A DNA stretch of 16,476 bases from an uncultured Clostridia bacterium (GTDB lineage: Bacteria; Bacillota; Clostridia; Christensenellales; UBA1242): NCBI GenBank assembly GCA_934746185.1, contig CAKVEY010000015.1:1-16476 (forward strand). Reading direction: 5' to 3'. The position numbers and the translations under genes were made by a program. Each line of letters begins with the position of its first letter. Position 1 is the first letter of the stretch. A model generated the notes under the pieces. That model saw only the letters and a program-made list of their open reading frames with translations. It was not told the origin of the DNA and made no database searches. This document shows positions 1 through 6,800 of this stretch, one piece after another.

Positions 1-54
1 ATTATGTGATGTGTTATAAATTTTATATGTAAATTTAATTTTGCTTTTGGTGAA

Positions 55-102
55 TTTATTTATATTTATATTTATATTTATATTTATATTTATATTTATA
101 TT
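55..102. repeat. Hexamer tandem repeat (TATATT)7
   Basis: Seven perfect copies of TATATT run from 61 to 102, preceded by one imperfect copy and followed by a T-run. The tract lies in noncoding DNA about 45 bp upstream of the trxB promoter. Such tracts can change copy number by slippage, but nothing here shows that this one does. Its unit is 6 bp and lies outside any reading frame. Confidence 0.9.
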
Positions 103-144
103 TTTTTTTATTTCGCAAATAATTTTTAAAATTGATTAAATTGT

Positions 145-174
145 TTGAATAAAAGTGTGTAAATAATTTATAAT
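145..174 (+). promoter_or_regulatory. Promoter of trxB, probably leaderless
   Basis: A -35 like TTGAAT (145-150) is followed after 18 bp by a perfect TATAAT (169-174). The expected start of transcription, about 7 nt after the -10, falls on the A of the trxB ATG at 181. There is no Shine-Dalgarno sequence between the -10 and the ATG. AT-rich DNA produces TATAAT by chance, so the assignment is good but not certain. Confidence 0.6.
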
Positions 175-180
175 TAATTT

Positions 181-1107
181 ATGGAAAATATTTACGATAT
201 AATAATTATTGGTGGTGGTCCAGCAGGAATAACAGCTGGCATATACGGAATAAGAAGTGGACTTAAAGTTTTAGTTTTAGAAAAACAAAATGTTGGAGGA
301 AGCGTTATAAACACTTACGAGATAAAAAATTTTCCAACATATAAAAATATAACAGGTGCAGATTTTTGTGTAAAACTTTATGAGCAGGCAAGTTTTAACA
401 ATTTAGAGATTAAAAACGAAGAAGTGATTGATGTTGATTTTAGTGATAAAATTAAAACAATAAAAACTAAAAATAATTTTTTTAAAACAAAAACAGTTAT
501 TATTTGTAGTGGAACAACTCCTAAAAAATTAGGAATTGAGAATGAAGAGAATTTAATCGGTCGTGGAATTAGTTATTGTGCACTTTGTGATGGAAATTTC
601 TTTAAAGATAAAATTGTAGGCGTTGTTGGTGGGGGTGATAGTAGTATGGAAGATGCTATTTATTTATCTTCACTTTGCAAAAAAGTTTATGTTTTTGTTA
701 GAAATAGTAGTTTAAAAGCACAAGTTGTTTTGCAAAACACATTATTTGATAGTAACAAAAAATATAACAATATTGAAATACTATATAATACTCAAGTTAA
801 AAAATTACTTGGTCAAAATAAGTTGGAAGAGATTGAAATTGACAATAAAACACAACCAAAAAGATTAAAAATTGACGGCTTATTTTTAGCAATAGGGAGT
901 AACCCCGACACAAACATTTATAAAAATAAATTAGACTTAAACGATTATGGTTATATTAAAACTGACGCAAATTTACAAACATCAATAAAAGGCGTTTTTG
1001 CTGGTGGGGATGTTATTGAAAAACAAATTAGGCAAATAATTACAGCGTGTAGTGACGGTGCAGTTTGCGCAACTAATGCTAATAGTTTTATTAAAGAAAA
1101 TTTTTAA
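181..1107 (+). CDS. trxB: Thioredoxin-disulfide reductase-like flavoprotein
   Basis: This is a 308-residue protein of normal length for low-molecular-weight thioredoxin reductase, the cytosolic FAD enzyme that passes electrons from NADPH to thioredoxin. The FAD-binding GGGPAG is at residues 11-16, the redox pair CALC followed by DG at 133-136, the second dinucleotide-binding glycine motif GVVGGGDSS at 147-155, and the C-terminal FAD motif GVFAGGD at 271-277 with RQIITA after it. One deviation stands out: the usual HRRxxxR motif that holds the NADPH 2'-phosphate reads VRNSSLK at 173-179, so one Arg is Asn and the last is Lys. Cofactor preference may therefore differ (NADH, or another donor); this is inference. 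The usual Gln of the GGQ motif is Ser (GGS, 39-41). The start is the ATG at 181: a TATAAT box lies only 6 nt upstream and no ribosome binding site is present. The next gene follows after 39 nt. No thioredoxin gene is in the window. Confidence 0.9.
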   Translation: MENIYDIIIIGGGPAGITAGIYGIRSGLKVLVLEKQNVGGSVINTYEIKNFPTYKNITGADFCVKLYEQASFNNLEIKNEEVIDVDFSDKIKTIKTKNNFFKTKTVIICSGTTPKKLGIENEENLIGRGISYCALCDGNFFKDKIVGVVGGGDSSMEDAIYLSSLCKKVYVFVRNSSLKAQVVLQNTLFDSNKKYNNIEILYNTQVKKLLGQNKLEEIEIDNKTQPKRLKIDGLFLAIGSNPDTNIYKNKLDLNDYGYIKTDANLQTSIKGVFAGGDVIEKQIRQIITACSDGAVCATNANSFIKENF

Positions 1108-1135
1108 AAATAGTATTAAATTAGTAAACTTTTCA

Positions 1136-1141
1136 TAAAAT
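1136..1141 (+). promoter_or_regulatory. Possible -10 box of the 1147 gene
   Basis: TAAAAT ends 5 nt before the ATG at 1147, nearly the same spacing as the TATAAT in front of trxB. I see no convincing -35 at 16-18 bp, and the DNA is AT-rich, so this is weak. Its interest is that the 1147 gene also lacks a ribosome binding site. Confidence 0.25.
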
Positions 1142-1146
1142 TTATT

Positions 1147-1665
1147 ATGAAAAAGAATGAGAAAAAATCGCTAAAAAATCGGCAGAATTTAACCGAAAAA
1201 AATTTCAGTTTCAAACAAAAAAAACTAGCAAAAAATTTAACGCAAAAAAATTTAGATAAAACCGAATACAAAATTAATAGCATTTTTATTAATGATGAGA
1301 TAAATTTATCAAATAAAAAAAGTAAAAAAGAGTTTTTAATTTTACTTACAAATGCACTTTATTCTTTATCTCATTCTAATGTTTATAGTGGCAAGTTGGG
1401 GATAGGTGGGGAATACCATAAAAACTACTATAACATTATAAAAAAAGAGTTTTTGAAAGATAAAAGTGAGATATTTTGCTTAAAAAACACAAGTTTAAAG
1501 GTATTTTTAACTAAAATTATGTTAAACTTATGCAACTATGGAATATATTTTTATAATAAAAAGAATAATGAAACATACATAAAAATTTGTTGTGGTAATG
1601 GCTTTGTTTTATCTAAAAATCAGCAAAACTATGTTGAAAAATTTATAAATGAGCATATTAATTAA
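1147..1665 (+). CDS. Hypothetical Lys/Asn-rich protein
   Basis: This is a 172-residue protein that I do not recognise. Residues 1-45 are strongly basic and low in hydrophobic residues, probably disordered. From about residue 58 it looks folded: predicted helices around FLILLTNALYSL and LKVFLTKIMLNLC, a glycine-rich stretch GKLGIGGEYHKNYY near residue 82-95, and a C-terminal strand-like TYIKICCGNGFVL. It has no signal peptide, membrane segment or known motif that I can see. It follows trxB in the same direction after 39 nt and may be cotranscribed, but no ribosome binding site precedes the ATG. No other in-frame ATG occurs until deep in the protein, so a non-ATG start is the only alternative. 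Codon use matches the neighbours. It is likely a real gene because the frame stays open and the composition of the C-terminal part is protein-like; its function is unknown. Confidence 0.65.
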   Translation: MKKNEKKSLKNRQNLTEKNFSFKQKKLAKNLTQKNLDKTEYKINSIFINDEINLSNKKSKKEFLILLTNALYSLSHSNVYSGKLGIGGEYHKNYYNIIKKEFLKDKSEIFCLKNTSLKVFLTKIMLNLCNYGIYFYNKKNNETYIKICCGNGFVLSKNQQNYVEKFINEHIN

Positions 1666-1860
1666 AAGTTAAATTAAGGATTATTATCAAATAAAAAATC
1701 GCTAAAATTGGCAAAAAATTTTATTAAAAAATTAATTAACATTAAATAAATTTTAGGCAAATATTAAACTGAAAAATTTAATAAAAAATAAACAAAAAAT
1801 TACCCTAAAAATTATTTTAAAATAATCTACAAAAAATTTAATAAAAAAGGAACAAAACAA

Positions 1861-2526
1861 ATGATAAAATTAACTGAAAATTGGTTTAATATTTTAAAAG
1901 ATGAATTTAATAAACCTTACTTTATTTCACTTCAAAAATTTTTAGAAGAAGAGTACAAAAATTTTACAATTTATCCAAAGGCAGAAAACATTTTTAATAG
2001 TTTGAATTTAACTAAATTTAATGATGTAAAAGTTGTTATTTTAGGTCAAGATCCTTATCACGAACCCGGTCAAGCACACGGACTTGCTTTTTCGGTTGAA
2101 AGTGGGTTGCTTCCTCCATCGCTTCAAAATATTTATAAAGAACTTAAAGCTGATTTGGGATTAGAAATATCTAAAAGTGGAAATTTAACTCCGTGGGCAA
2201 AACAAGGTGTTTTACTTTTAAACACTGTTTTAACTGTTAGGCGTGGAGTTGCTAATTCGCATAAAGATAAAGGTTGGGAAAACTTTACTGGTAAAATAGT
2301 TGAATTATTAAATAGTAGAGAAAAACCAATGGTATTTTTACTTTGGGGAAATCAGGCGAAAAAAATAGGCGAAAAAATTACTAATAAAAATCATTTAGTG
2401 TTATCGTGTGCACACCCAAGTCCACTTAGTGCGTATAACGGATTTTTTGGTTGCAAGCATTTTAGTAAGGCAAACGAGTTTTTAGTAAAAAATAATATGA
2501 CACCAATAAACTGGCAATTAGATTAA
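1861..2526 (+). CDS. ung: Uracil-DNA glycosylase, family 1
   Basis: This 221-residue enzyme removes uracil from DNA by cleaving the N-glycosidic bond, starting base excision repair. All family 1 motifs are intact: the water-activating loop GQDPYH at residues 62-67 with catalytic Asp64, then GQAHGLAFSV (70-79) with the base-stacking Phe78, LLNTVLTV (119-126) with the uracil-recognising Asn121, and the HPSPLSA loop (185-191) with catalytic His185 and the DNA-intercalating Leu189, followed by GFFGCKHF. Length is typical. The start is supported by an AAGGA ribosome binding site at 1847-1851, 9 nt before ATG. The 195-bp spacer upstream is almost pure A/T and includes a 16-bp palindrome at 1811-1826; I could not pick out a convincing promoter there. 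A pentamer tandem repeat begins 15 nt after the stop codon. No terminator is visible after the gene. Confidence 0.97.
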   Translation: MIKLTENWFNILKDEFNKPYFISLQKFLEEEYKNFTIYPKAENIFNSLNLTKFNDVKVVILGQDPYHEPGQAHGLAFSVESGLLPPSLQNIYKELKADLGLEISKSGNLTPWAKQGVLLLNTVLTVRRGVANSHKDKGWENFTGKIVELLNSREKPMVFLLWGNQAKKIGEKITNKNHLVLSCAHPSPLSAYNGFFGCKHFSKANEFLVKNNMTPINWQLD

Positions 2527-2540
2527 TTTTTATTAAAGTT

Positions 2541-2615
2541 AGTTTAGTTTAGTTTAGTTTAGTTTAGTTTAGTTTAGTTTAGTTTAGTTTAGTTTAGTTT
2601 AGTTTAGTTTAGTTT
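2541..2615. repeat. Pentamer tandem repeat (AGTTT)15
   Basis: Fifteen perfect, uninterrupted copies of AGTTT fill 2541-2615, with a partial copy just before. The tract starts 15 nt after the ung stop and ends about 150 bp upstream of the promoter of the 2820 gene. The absence of any point change in the units suggests recent expansion. The tract is too far from the -35 to alter promoter spacing directly. Confidence 0.95.
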
Positions 2616-2741
2616 TGCAATTTATTAAATTATTTTATTTTTTAGTGATAATTTAAGCGAATTAAAGTGATAAATTGAGCAAATTAACAATAATTATTAA
2701 TTAAAAATATTAAATTTAAAAATCAAACAAAGATAAAATTT

Positions 2742-2773
2742 GTATTGATTTTTTTATTTAGTATTGATTTTTT
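2742..2773 (+). repeat. 13-bp direct repeat at promoter
   Basis: GTATTGATTTTTT occurs at 2742-2754 and again at 2761-2773, start to start 19 bp apart. The second copy carries the -35 of the promoter for the 2820 gene. The repeat could be a pair of regulator half sites or a simple local duplication. Confidence 0.6.
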
Positions 2774-2792
2774 AAATTTTATGTGTTAAACT
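2764..2792 (+). promoter_or_regulatory. Promoter of the DUF2726-like gene
   Basis: The -35 TTGATT (2764-2769) is followed by a 17-bp spacer and the -10 TAAACT (2787-2792), with TG at 2784-2785 in the extended -10 position. Transcription would start near 2799, giving a short leader that holds the AGGAGAG ribosome binding site at 2809-2815. Confidence 0.65.
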
Positions 2793-2819
2793 TATCTTAC
2801 TTTGTTATAGGAGAGATTT

Positions 2820-3365
2820 ATGAGCGAAGGATTATTAGCATTTATTATATTTTTAGCATTTGTTGTTATTGCAGTTGCTTGTTATTTTGTTGTTAAAAGT
2901 TTAGAAAAAAGGCGTGCAAAAAAGAACAAAAAAGCAAAATTTGATGACAAACCAAGATTAAAATTAAATTTACCATATTTAAGTGAAAACGAAAAAAACT
3001 TTTTAGCAGTTTTTCAAAATTCACTACCTAGCGATTATGTTGCTTTTCCTAAGGTAGAAATGAAACATATTGTTAAACCAAATGGTGGATTAGTTGTTTA
3101 TCACGAAGTTGAAAACGAAACACTAGATGTTGTTGTTTTCTTAAAAAAAGTTATGCAACCAGTTTTAGTGGTTGATATATTAGACCCATCAAAAGGCGAA
3201 AAATACGCTAGCAAATTAAACGAATATGTTTTAAAAAGTTTAAAAAGCGTAAATCTACCCATTTTAACAATAACACTTGACCATCAAGTAGAAAAATTAG
3301 AGTTATTAAACGCCTTTTTAGATAAAATGGACCCTGTTGCACTAGCTCAAATTCAAAAATCTTAA
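2820..3365 (+). CDS. Membrane-anchored DUF2726-like protein
   Basis: This is a 181-residue protein. Residues 4-26 form one hydrophobic transmembrane segment, followed by a Lys/Arg-rich stretch (KRRAKKNKKAK), so the rest should face the cytoplasm. Residues 52-175 resemble DUF2726: a start like LSENEKNFLAVFQNSLP, a central strand pattern VLVVDILDPS, and the helix-strand ending LKSLKSVNLPILTIT. DUF2726 is thought to be related to the PD-(D/E)xK nuclease fold; here the expected acidic strand motif reads VDILD, and I cannot identify a full catalytic set, so nuclease activity is not claimed. The start is set by a strong AGGAGAG ribosome binding site 4 nt upstream of the ATG. The gene has its own promoter and stands alone between ung and the small RNA region. 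The family assignment comes from remembered pattern, not from a search. Confidence 0.75.
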   Translation: MSEGLLAFIIFLAFVVIAVACYFVVKSLEKRRAKKNKKAKFDDKPRLKLNLPYLSENEKNFLAVFQNSLPSDYVAFPKVEMKHIVKPNGGLVVYHEVENETLDVVVFLKKVMQPVLVVDILDPSKGEKYASKLNEYVLKSLKSVNLPILTITLDHQVEKLELLNAFLDKMDPVALAQIQKS

Positions 3366-3504
3366 GAATCTGCTAGTAAAATGGTGAAAATTAACTAGGA
3401 TAAGTAAAACTATTGAAACTTGAAAAAACTTAAAAAAAATAGTTTTAAAAAAATAAAAGTTTAAAGTATATAACAAAAAAAATAAAAAAAATTTTAAAAA
3501 AGTA

Positions 3505-3532
3505 TTGACAAATAATTTTAATAGTGTAAAAT
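3505..3532 (+). promoter_or_regulatory. Consensus promoter of small RNA candidate
   Basis: A perfect TTGACA (3505-3510), 16-bp spacer and TAAAAT (3527-3532) make this one of the best promoters in the window. No good reading frame follows it: the nearest ATG (3533) lies before the expected transcript start and opens only 8 codons. A terminator hairpin lies about 100 nt downstream. Confidence 0.75.
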
Positions 3533-3538
3533 ATGCGT

Positions 3539-3658
3539 ACATTTAGAATTTGCCTGTAAAAGTTTAGCCTTTATTAAACTTGTTTGGCTAAACCTAGATG
3601 AATTAAATTTTATTTTTTTTATTTATGTAGAAAGCATCTTTAAAAGGTGCTTTTTTTT
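3539..3658 (+). ncRNA. Putative structured small RNA, about 120 nt
   Basis: The region between a consensus promoter and an intrinsic terminator has no coding potential but has structure. An 8-bp perfect stem pairs GTTTAGCC (3562-3569) with GGCTAAAC (3586-3593) around a 16-nt loop. A competing 7-bp stem pairs AAGTTTA (3560-3566) with TAAACTT (3575-3581), so the two folds exclude each other. The 3' end is the terminator at 3631-3658. It may be a free small RNA, or an attenuated leader of the giant gene, whose own promoter follows at 3699. I do not recognise any known riboswitch or RNA family in it. Confidence 0.5.
3631..3658 (+). terminator. Intrinsic terminator of small RNA candidate
   Basis: AAAGCATCTT (3631-3640) pairs with the arm ending at 3653, giving a 9-10 bp stem with a tiny loop, followed by an eight-T run at 3651-3658. 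One pair (3637 with 3647) is a U-G wobble that is allowed only in plus-strand RNA, which supports the direction. Confidence 0.85.
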
Positions 3659-3698
3659 ATTTTTATATTAAAAAAATATTTAAGTTTTAATAAAACGC

Positions 3699-3727
3699 TT
3701 GCTTTTTTATTAATTATTATTTATAAT
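3699..3727 (+). promoter_or_regulatory. Promoter of the giant surface-protein gene
   Basis: TTGCTT (3699-3704) and a perfect TATAAT (3722-3727) are separated by exactly 17 bp. Transcription would start near 3734, leaving a leader of about 130 nt. The leader contains an A/T-only inverted repeat at 3796-3815 (9-bp arms) and ends with the ribosome binding site AAAGGGG at 3848-3854, 8 nt before ATG. Confidence 0.75.
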
Positions 3728-3862
3728 AATAAAAATGTGATATTATGTCGCTTTTTGATATTTATGTTTTAAATCACAAGTTTTAAATTTTACTCTTATA
3801 TTTTTTAAAATATAAATAAATAAAAATTAAATAGTTAAAATAAATTTAAAGGGGTTCTAGCA

Positions 3863-6800
3863 ATGAGCAAAAGACAAACTAAAATTTTAGTAATACTTTC
3901 AGTGGTTATTTTATCACTGGTTATTTTATTGAACATAGGTTATAGTTTTGCGTGGTTTAAAGACCATAAAAAAATTTCTAAACAATTGGAGTTCGGTACG
4001 ATAGTTATCGAAACTAATAGTGATGAGTACTTTAAGGCAACCGGCAACTATTATAATACTATTAAACCGGGAGACACTCTTCTTTCTAACGATGTTACTT
4101 TTAATTTGGAGAAAAATAGCGAAAAAGCTTATGTTAGAGCCAAATATGAAGTAAGCGTTGGAGATTCTTCTACTGAAGACGAGCAGAAAGTTTATAAATA
4201 CTTAAAGTATATGGACTTATCTCTTGGTAGTTCTAGTGATTATACTTGGAGCGAAAAGCGTGGTGATTACTACTATCTACTTGGTAGCGATGGTTTACCA
4301 CTTGCTATTGATAAGACTACAAAAGGTGCTTATACTTTTATTAAAAAAGATTCAACTAAAATTGATGAAAACTTAGAGTATAATGCTGCTAATATTGATA
4401 AAAACGATATTAATATAAATGTTACATTAGAAGCTGTTCAAGTTGTTAATATGACAAGAACTATTGATGCTATTGAAACTGCTTTAAATAGTAAAAACAA
4501 TATTGTTAAACCTACTGATAAATATAAAGTTACTTTCGTTTATGGCGAAAACTCAGTTTCAACAAGCGAAGTATCTTACGGTGGTAGCGCTACTATTCCT
4601 GGTGCAGTTCAAGGTTATGTAAACGATGGCTTTGCATTATGGAATGGTGGTATAAAAGTTATTAAAAACGGTGGCAATAACCATACATATATTAAGAATA
4701 ATAATATATATAATATAACTGAAAACTTAATATTATATTTGCCAGCAGACACAACTACATATAATGTAACCTTTGTTAATGGAACTGAAACTCTTCAAGT
4801 TTCTAAGGTTACAGCAAATTCTTGCGCCGAATATATTGGTACAACTCCAATAAAAACCGAAGAAGGCAAAGAATTTGAATTTATTGGATTTAGTGAAAGT
4901 GAAAATGGTGCAGTAGTAGATTTATCTACTGTTAAAATTACGGCTGATAAAACTTTCTATGCTGTATTTAAAGAATTACCAACAAAATATAACATTAACT
5001 ATAATTTAAACGGTGGTGCATTTACAACAACTGTTCCATTATCTTATAGAATGGGCGATACTGTTACTCTTCCTACAAATGACGATATGTTTAAAGAAGG
5101 TTGCAGTTTTGAAGGTTGGTACTTAGATTCTGGCTTTACAGGAACAGCAGTTACAACAATTAGCAGTACTCAAACTGGCGATGTAACATTATTCGCTAAA
5201 TGGACTGATGTTATTGTTGGTGTTGAAAGTGATGGTGGAGCACATAACTTTGCAACTTTAAACGAAGCGTTCGATTATGCTTTAACTCAAACTACAAGCA
5301 AAATTATTATTTATAAAGATTGTGGATTAACAAAAGATATAACAATTCCTGCTGGAAAAACTATTAGCATAGTTAATGGCGGCATTAAACCTAATGTTAC
5401 TCTTGGTGGAAACATTGCTAATAACGGAACATTAATTTTCGGTGGCGAACAAGACTCTTTAAATAATGTTGTTTATACAACAAAAACTGATAGTGCAAAC
5501 GGAATTACATCTAATGGTAATTTAACTATTAATGGTGGTGAATTTAATCGTAAATTTGCAGGTAGCAGTTTAATTAATATTGTTGGCTCAACTTTAAATA
5601 TTCTTGGTGGAACTTTTACTGATAGTGTAAGTGATACTACTAACGCATTAATTAATATTGATAGTACAACTGCAATTATTAAAGATACTACAATAACTAA
5701 CTCTTTAACTAGTGCCGGTGCTTTAATTAAATTAATTTCAGCAAGTTTAACATTAAGTGGTTCAAACAATTTTTCTAGTCCTTATAATGTGTCTATTGCA
5801 GCAGTTGATGTTGCAGACTCAACAAAACCTACTCGAATTATAATTGATAACGGAACATACGCTGGTAGATTACAAATTGGTCAAAATTCAAGTTTAACTT
5901 TAAATAACGGAACAATTAATCACACTTCAAATCAAATTGCTTTACAAGTATCAAATGGTGGTTCATTTACAATGAATGGTGGTGTTATTGAAACTAATAT
6001 CACAAATGAATCATTGACACTTGCCGCATCTATTTATGTTAACAAAAATTCTACTGTTACACTTAATGGTGGAACTATTAATTCAACAAATAACATAAAT
6101 ACTTGTGCACAATATGGTATTTATAATTTTGGTGATGCTACAAATTCTCCTATTATCTTGATTCAAGATATAAAATTTAATTTAACTTCAAATTCTACAA
6201 ATACAAATACACACTTAATTTTAAATCGTTCAGGTGTGTTAACTATCGTAAATGGTACATTCACCGCAAAAGAAACTACTGAAAATTTAAAATTAGGTAT
6301 TCGTACTGTTGGTGTAGAAGGTGGTATAGGAACTACTAATATTTATGGTGGTACTTTCAATTTTACTAACTTTAATCCTATATATGCTGTAAATTATAGT
6401 AAAACTAATATATATGATTGTAATATTACTAGTAATAATGGTGCTTGCTATTTTAGAGTTGACTCTTCAGTTAATATTTATGGTGGTACAATTTCTAGTG
6501 GTTGGCAAGCAATCAAAATTCAAAGTTCTCCAAACAATAGTTACATCAGTGGTGCTACAATTAGTGGTGGACAAATTGGTGTTCTAGTTGAAGAAATGAC
6601 TGGTGGCGTTGTTACTATTGAAAATTCAAATATAAGTTCTAACGCAACAGTAACTGATGATATTTGGTATGCTAGTGCAGTTTATGTTAAAAATGCAAAA
6701 GTAATTATTAATAGTGGTAACTTTATAGCGAAAGGTTATGCTGTTTACCAAGAAAATGAAACTGCTAATGTTACTCTTAACGGTGGTGAATTCACTTCAA

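Noticed and set aside
1811..1826. 16-bp palindrome ATTATTTTAAAATAAT as an operator of ung
   Set aside because: In sequence of only A and T such palindromes arise easily, and no promoter could be placed around it.
2541..2615. Telomere-like repeat or replicon end
   Set aside because: The repeat lies between two ordinary genes with continuous sequence on both sides, so it is an internal simple repeat.
3406..3446. 9-bp inverted repeat AAAACTATT / AATAGTTTT as terminator of the 2820 gene
   Set aside because: The loop is 23 nt and no T-run follows on the plus strand, so it does not fit an intrinsic terminator.
3342..3542. Minus-strand open frame of 66 codons rich in Phe and Leu
   Set aside because: It overlaps the end of the 2820 gene and a consensus plus-strand promoter, has no ribosome binding site, and its composition is what poly-A/T DNA gives by chance.
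5473..5769. Minus-strand frame of 98 codons and plus-strand frame at 7158-7376
   Set aside because: Both are out-of-frame shadows within the beta-helix and InlB-like parts of the giant gene and have no start signals.
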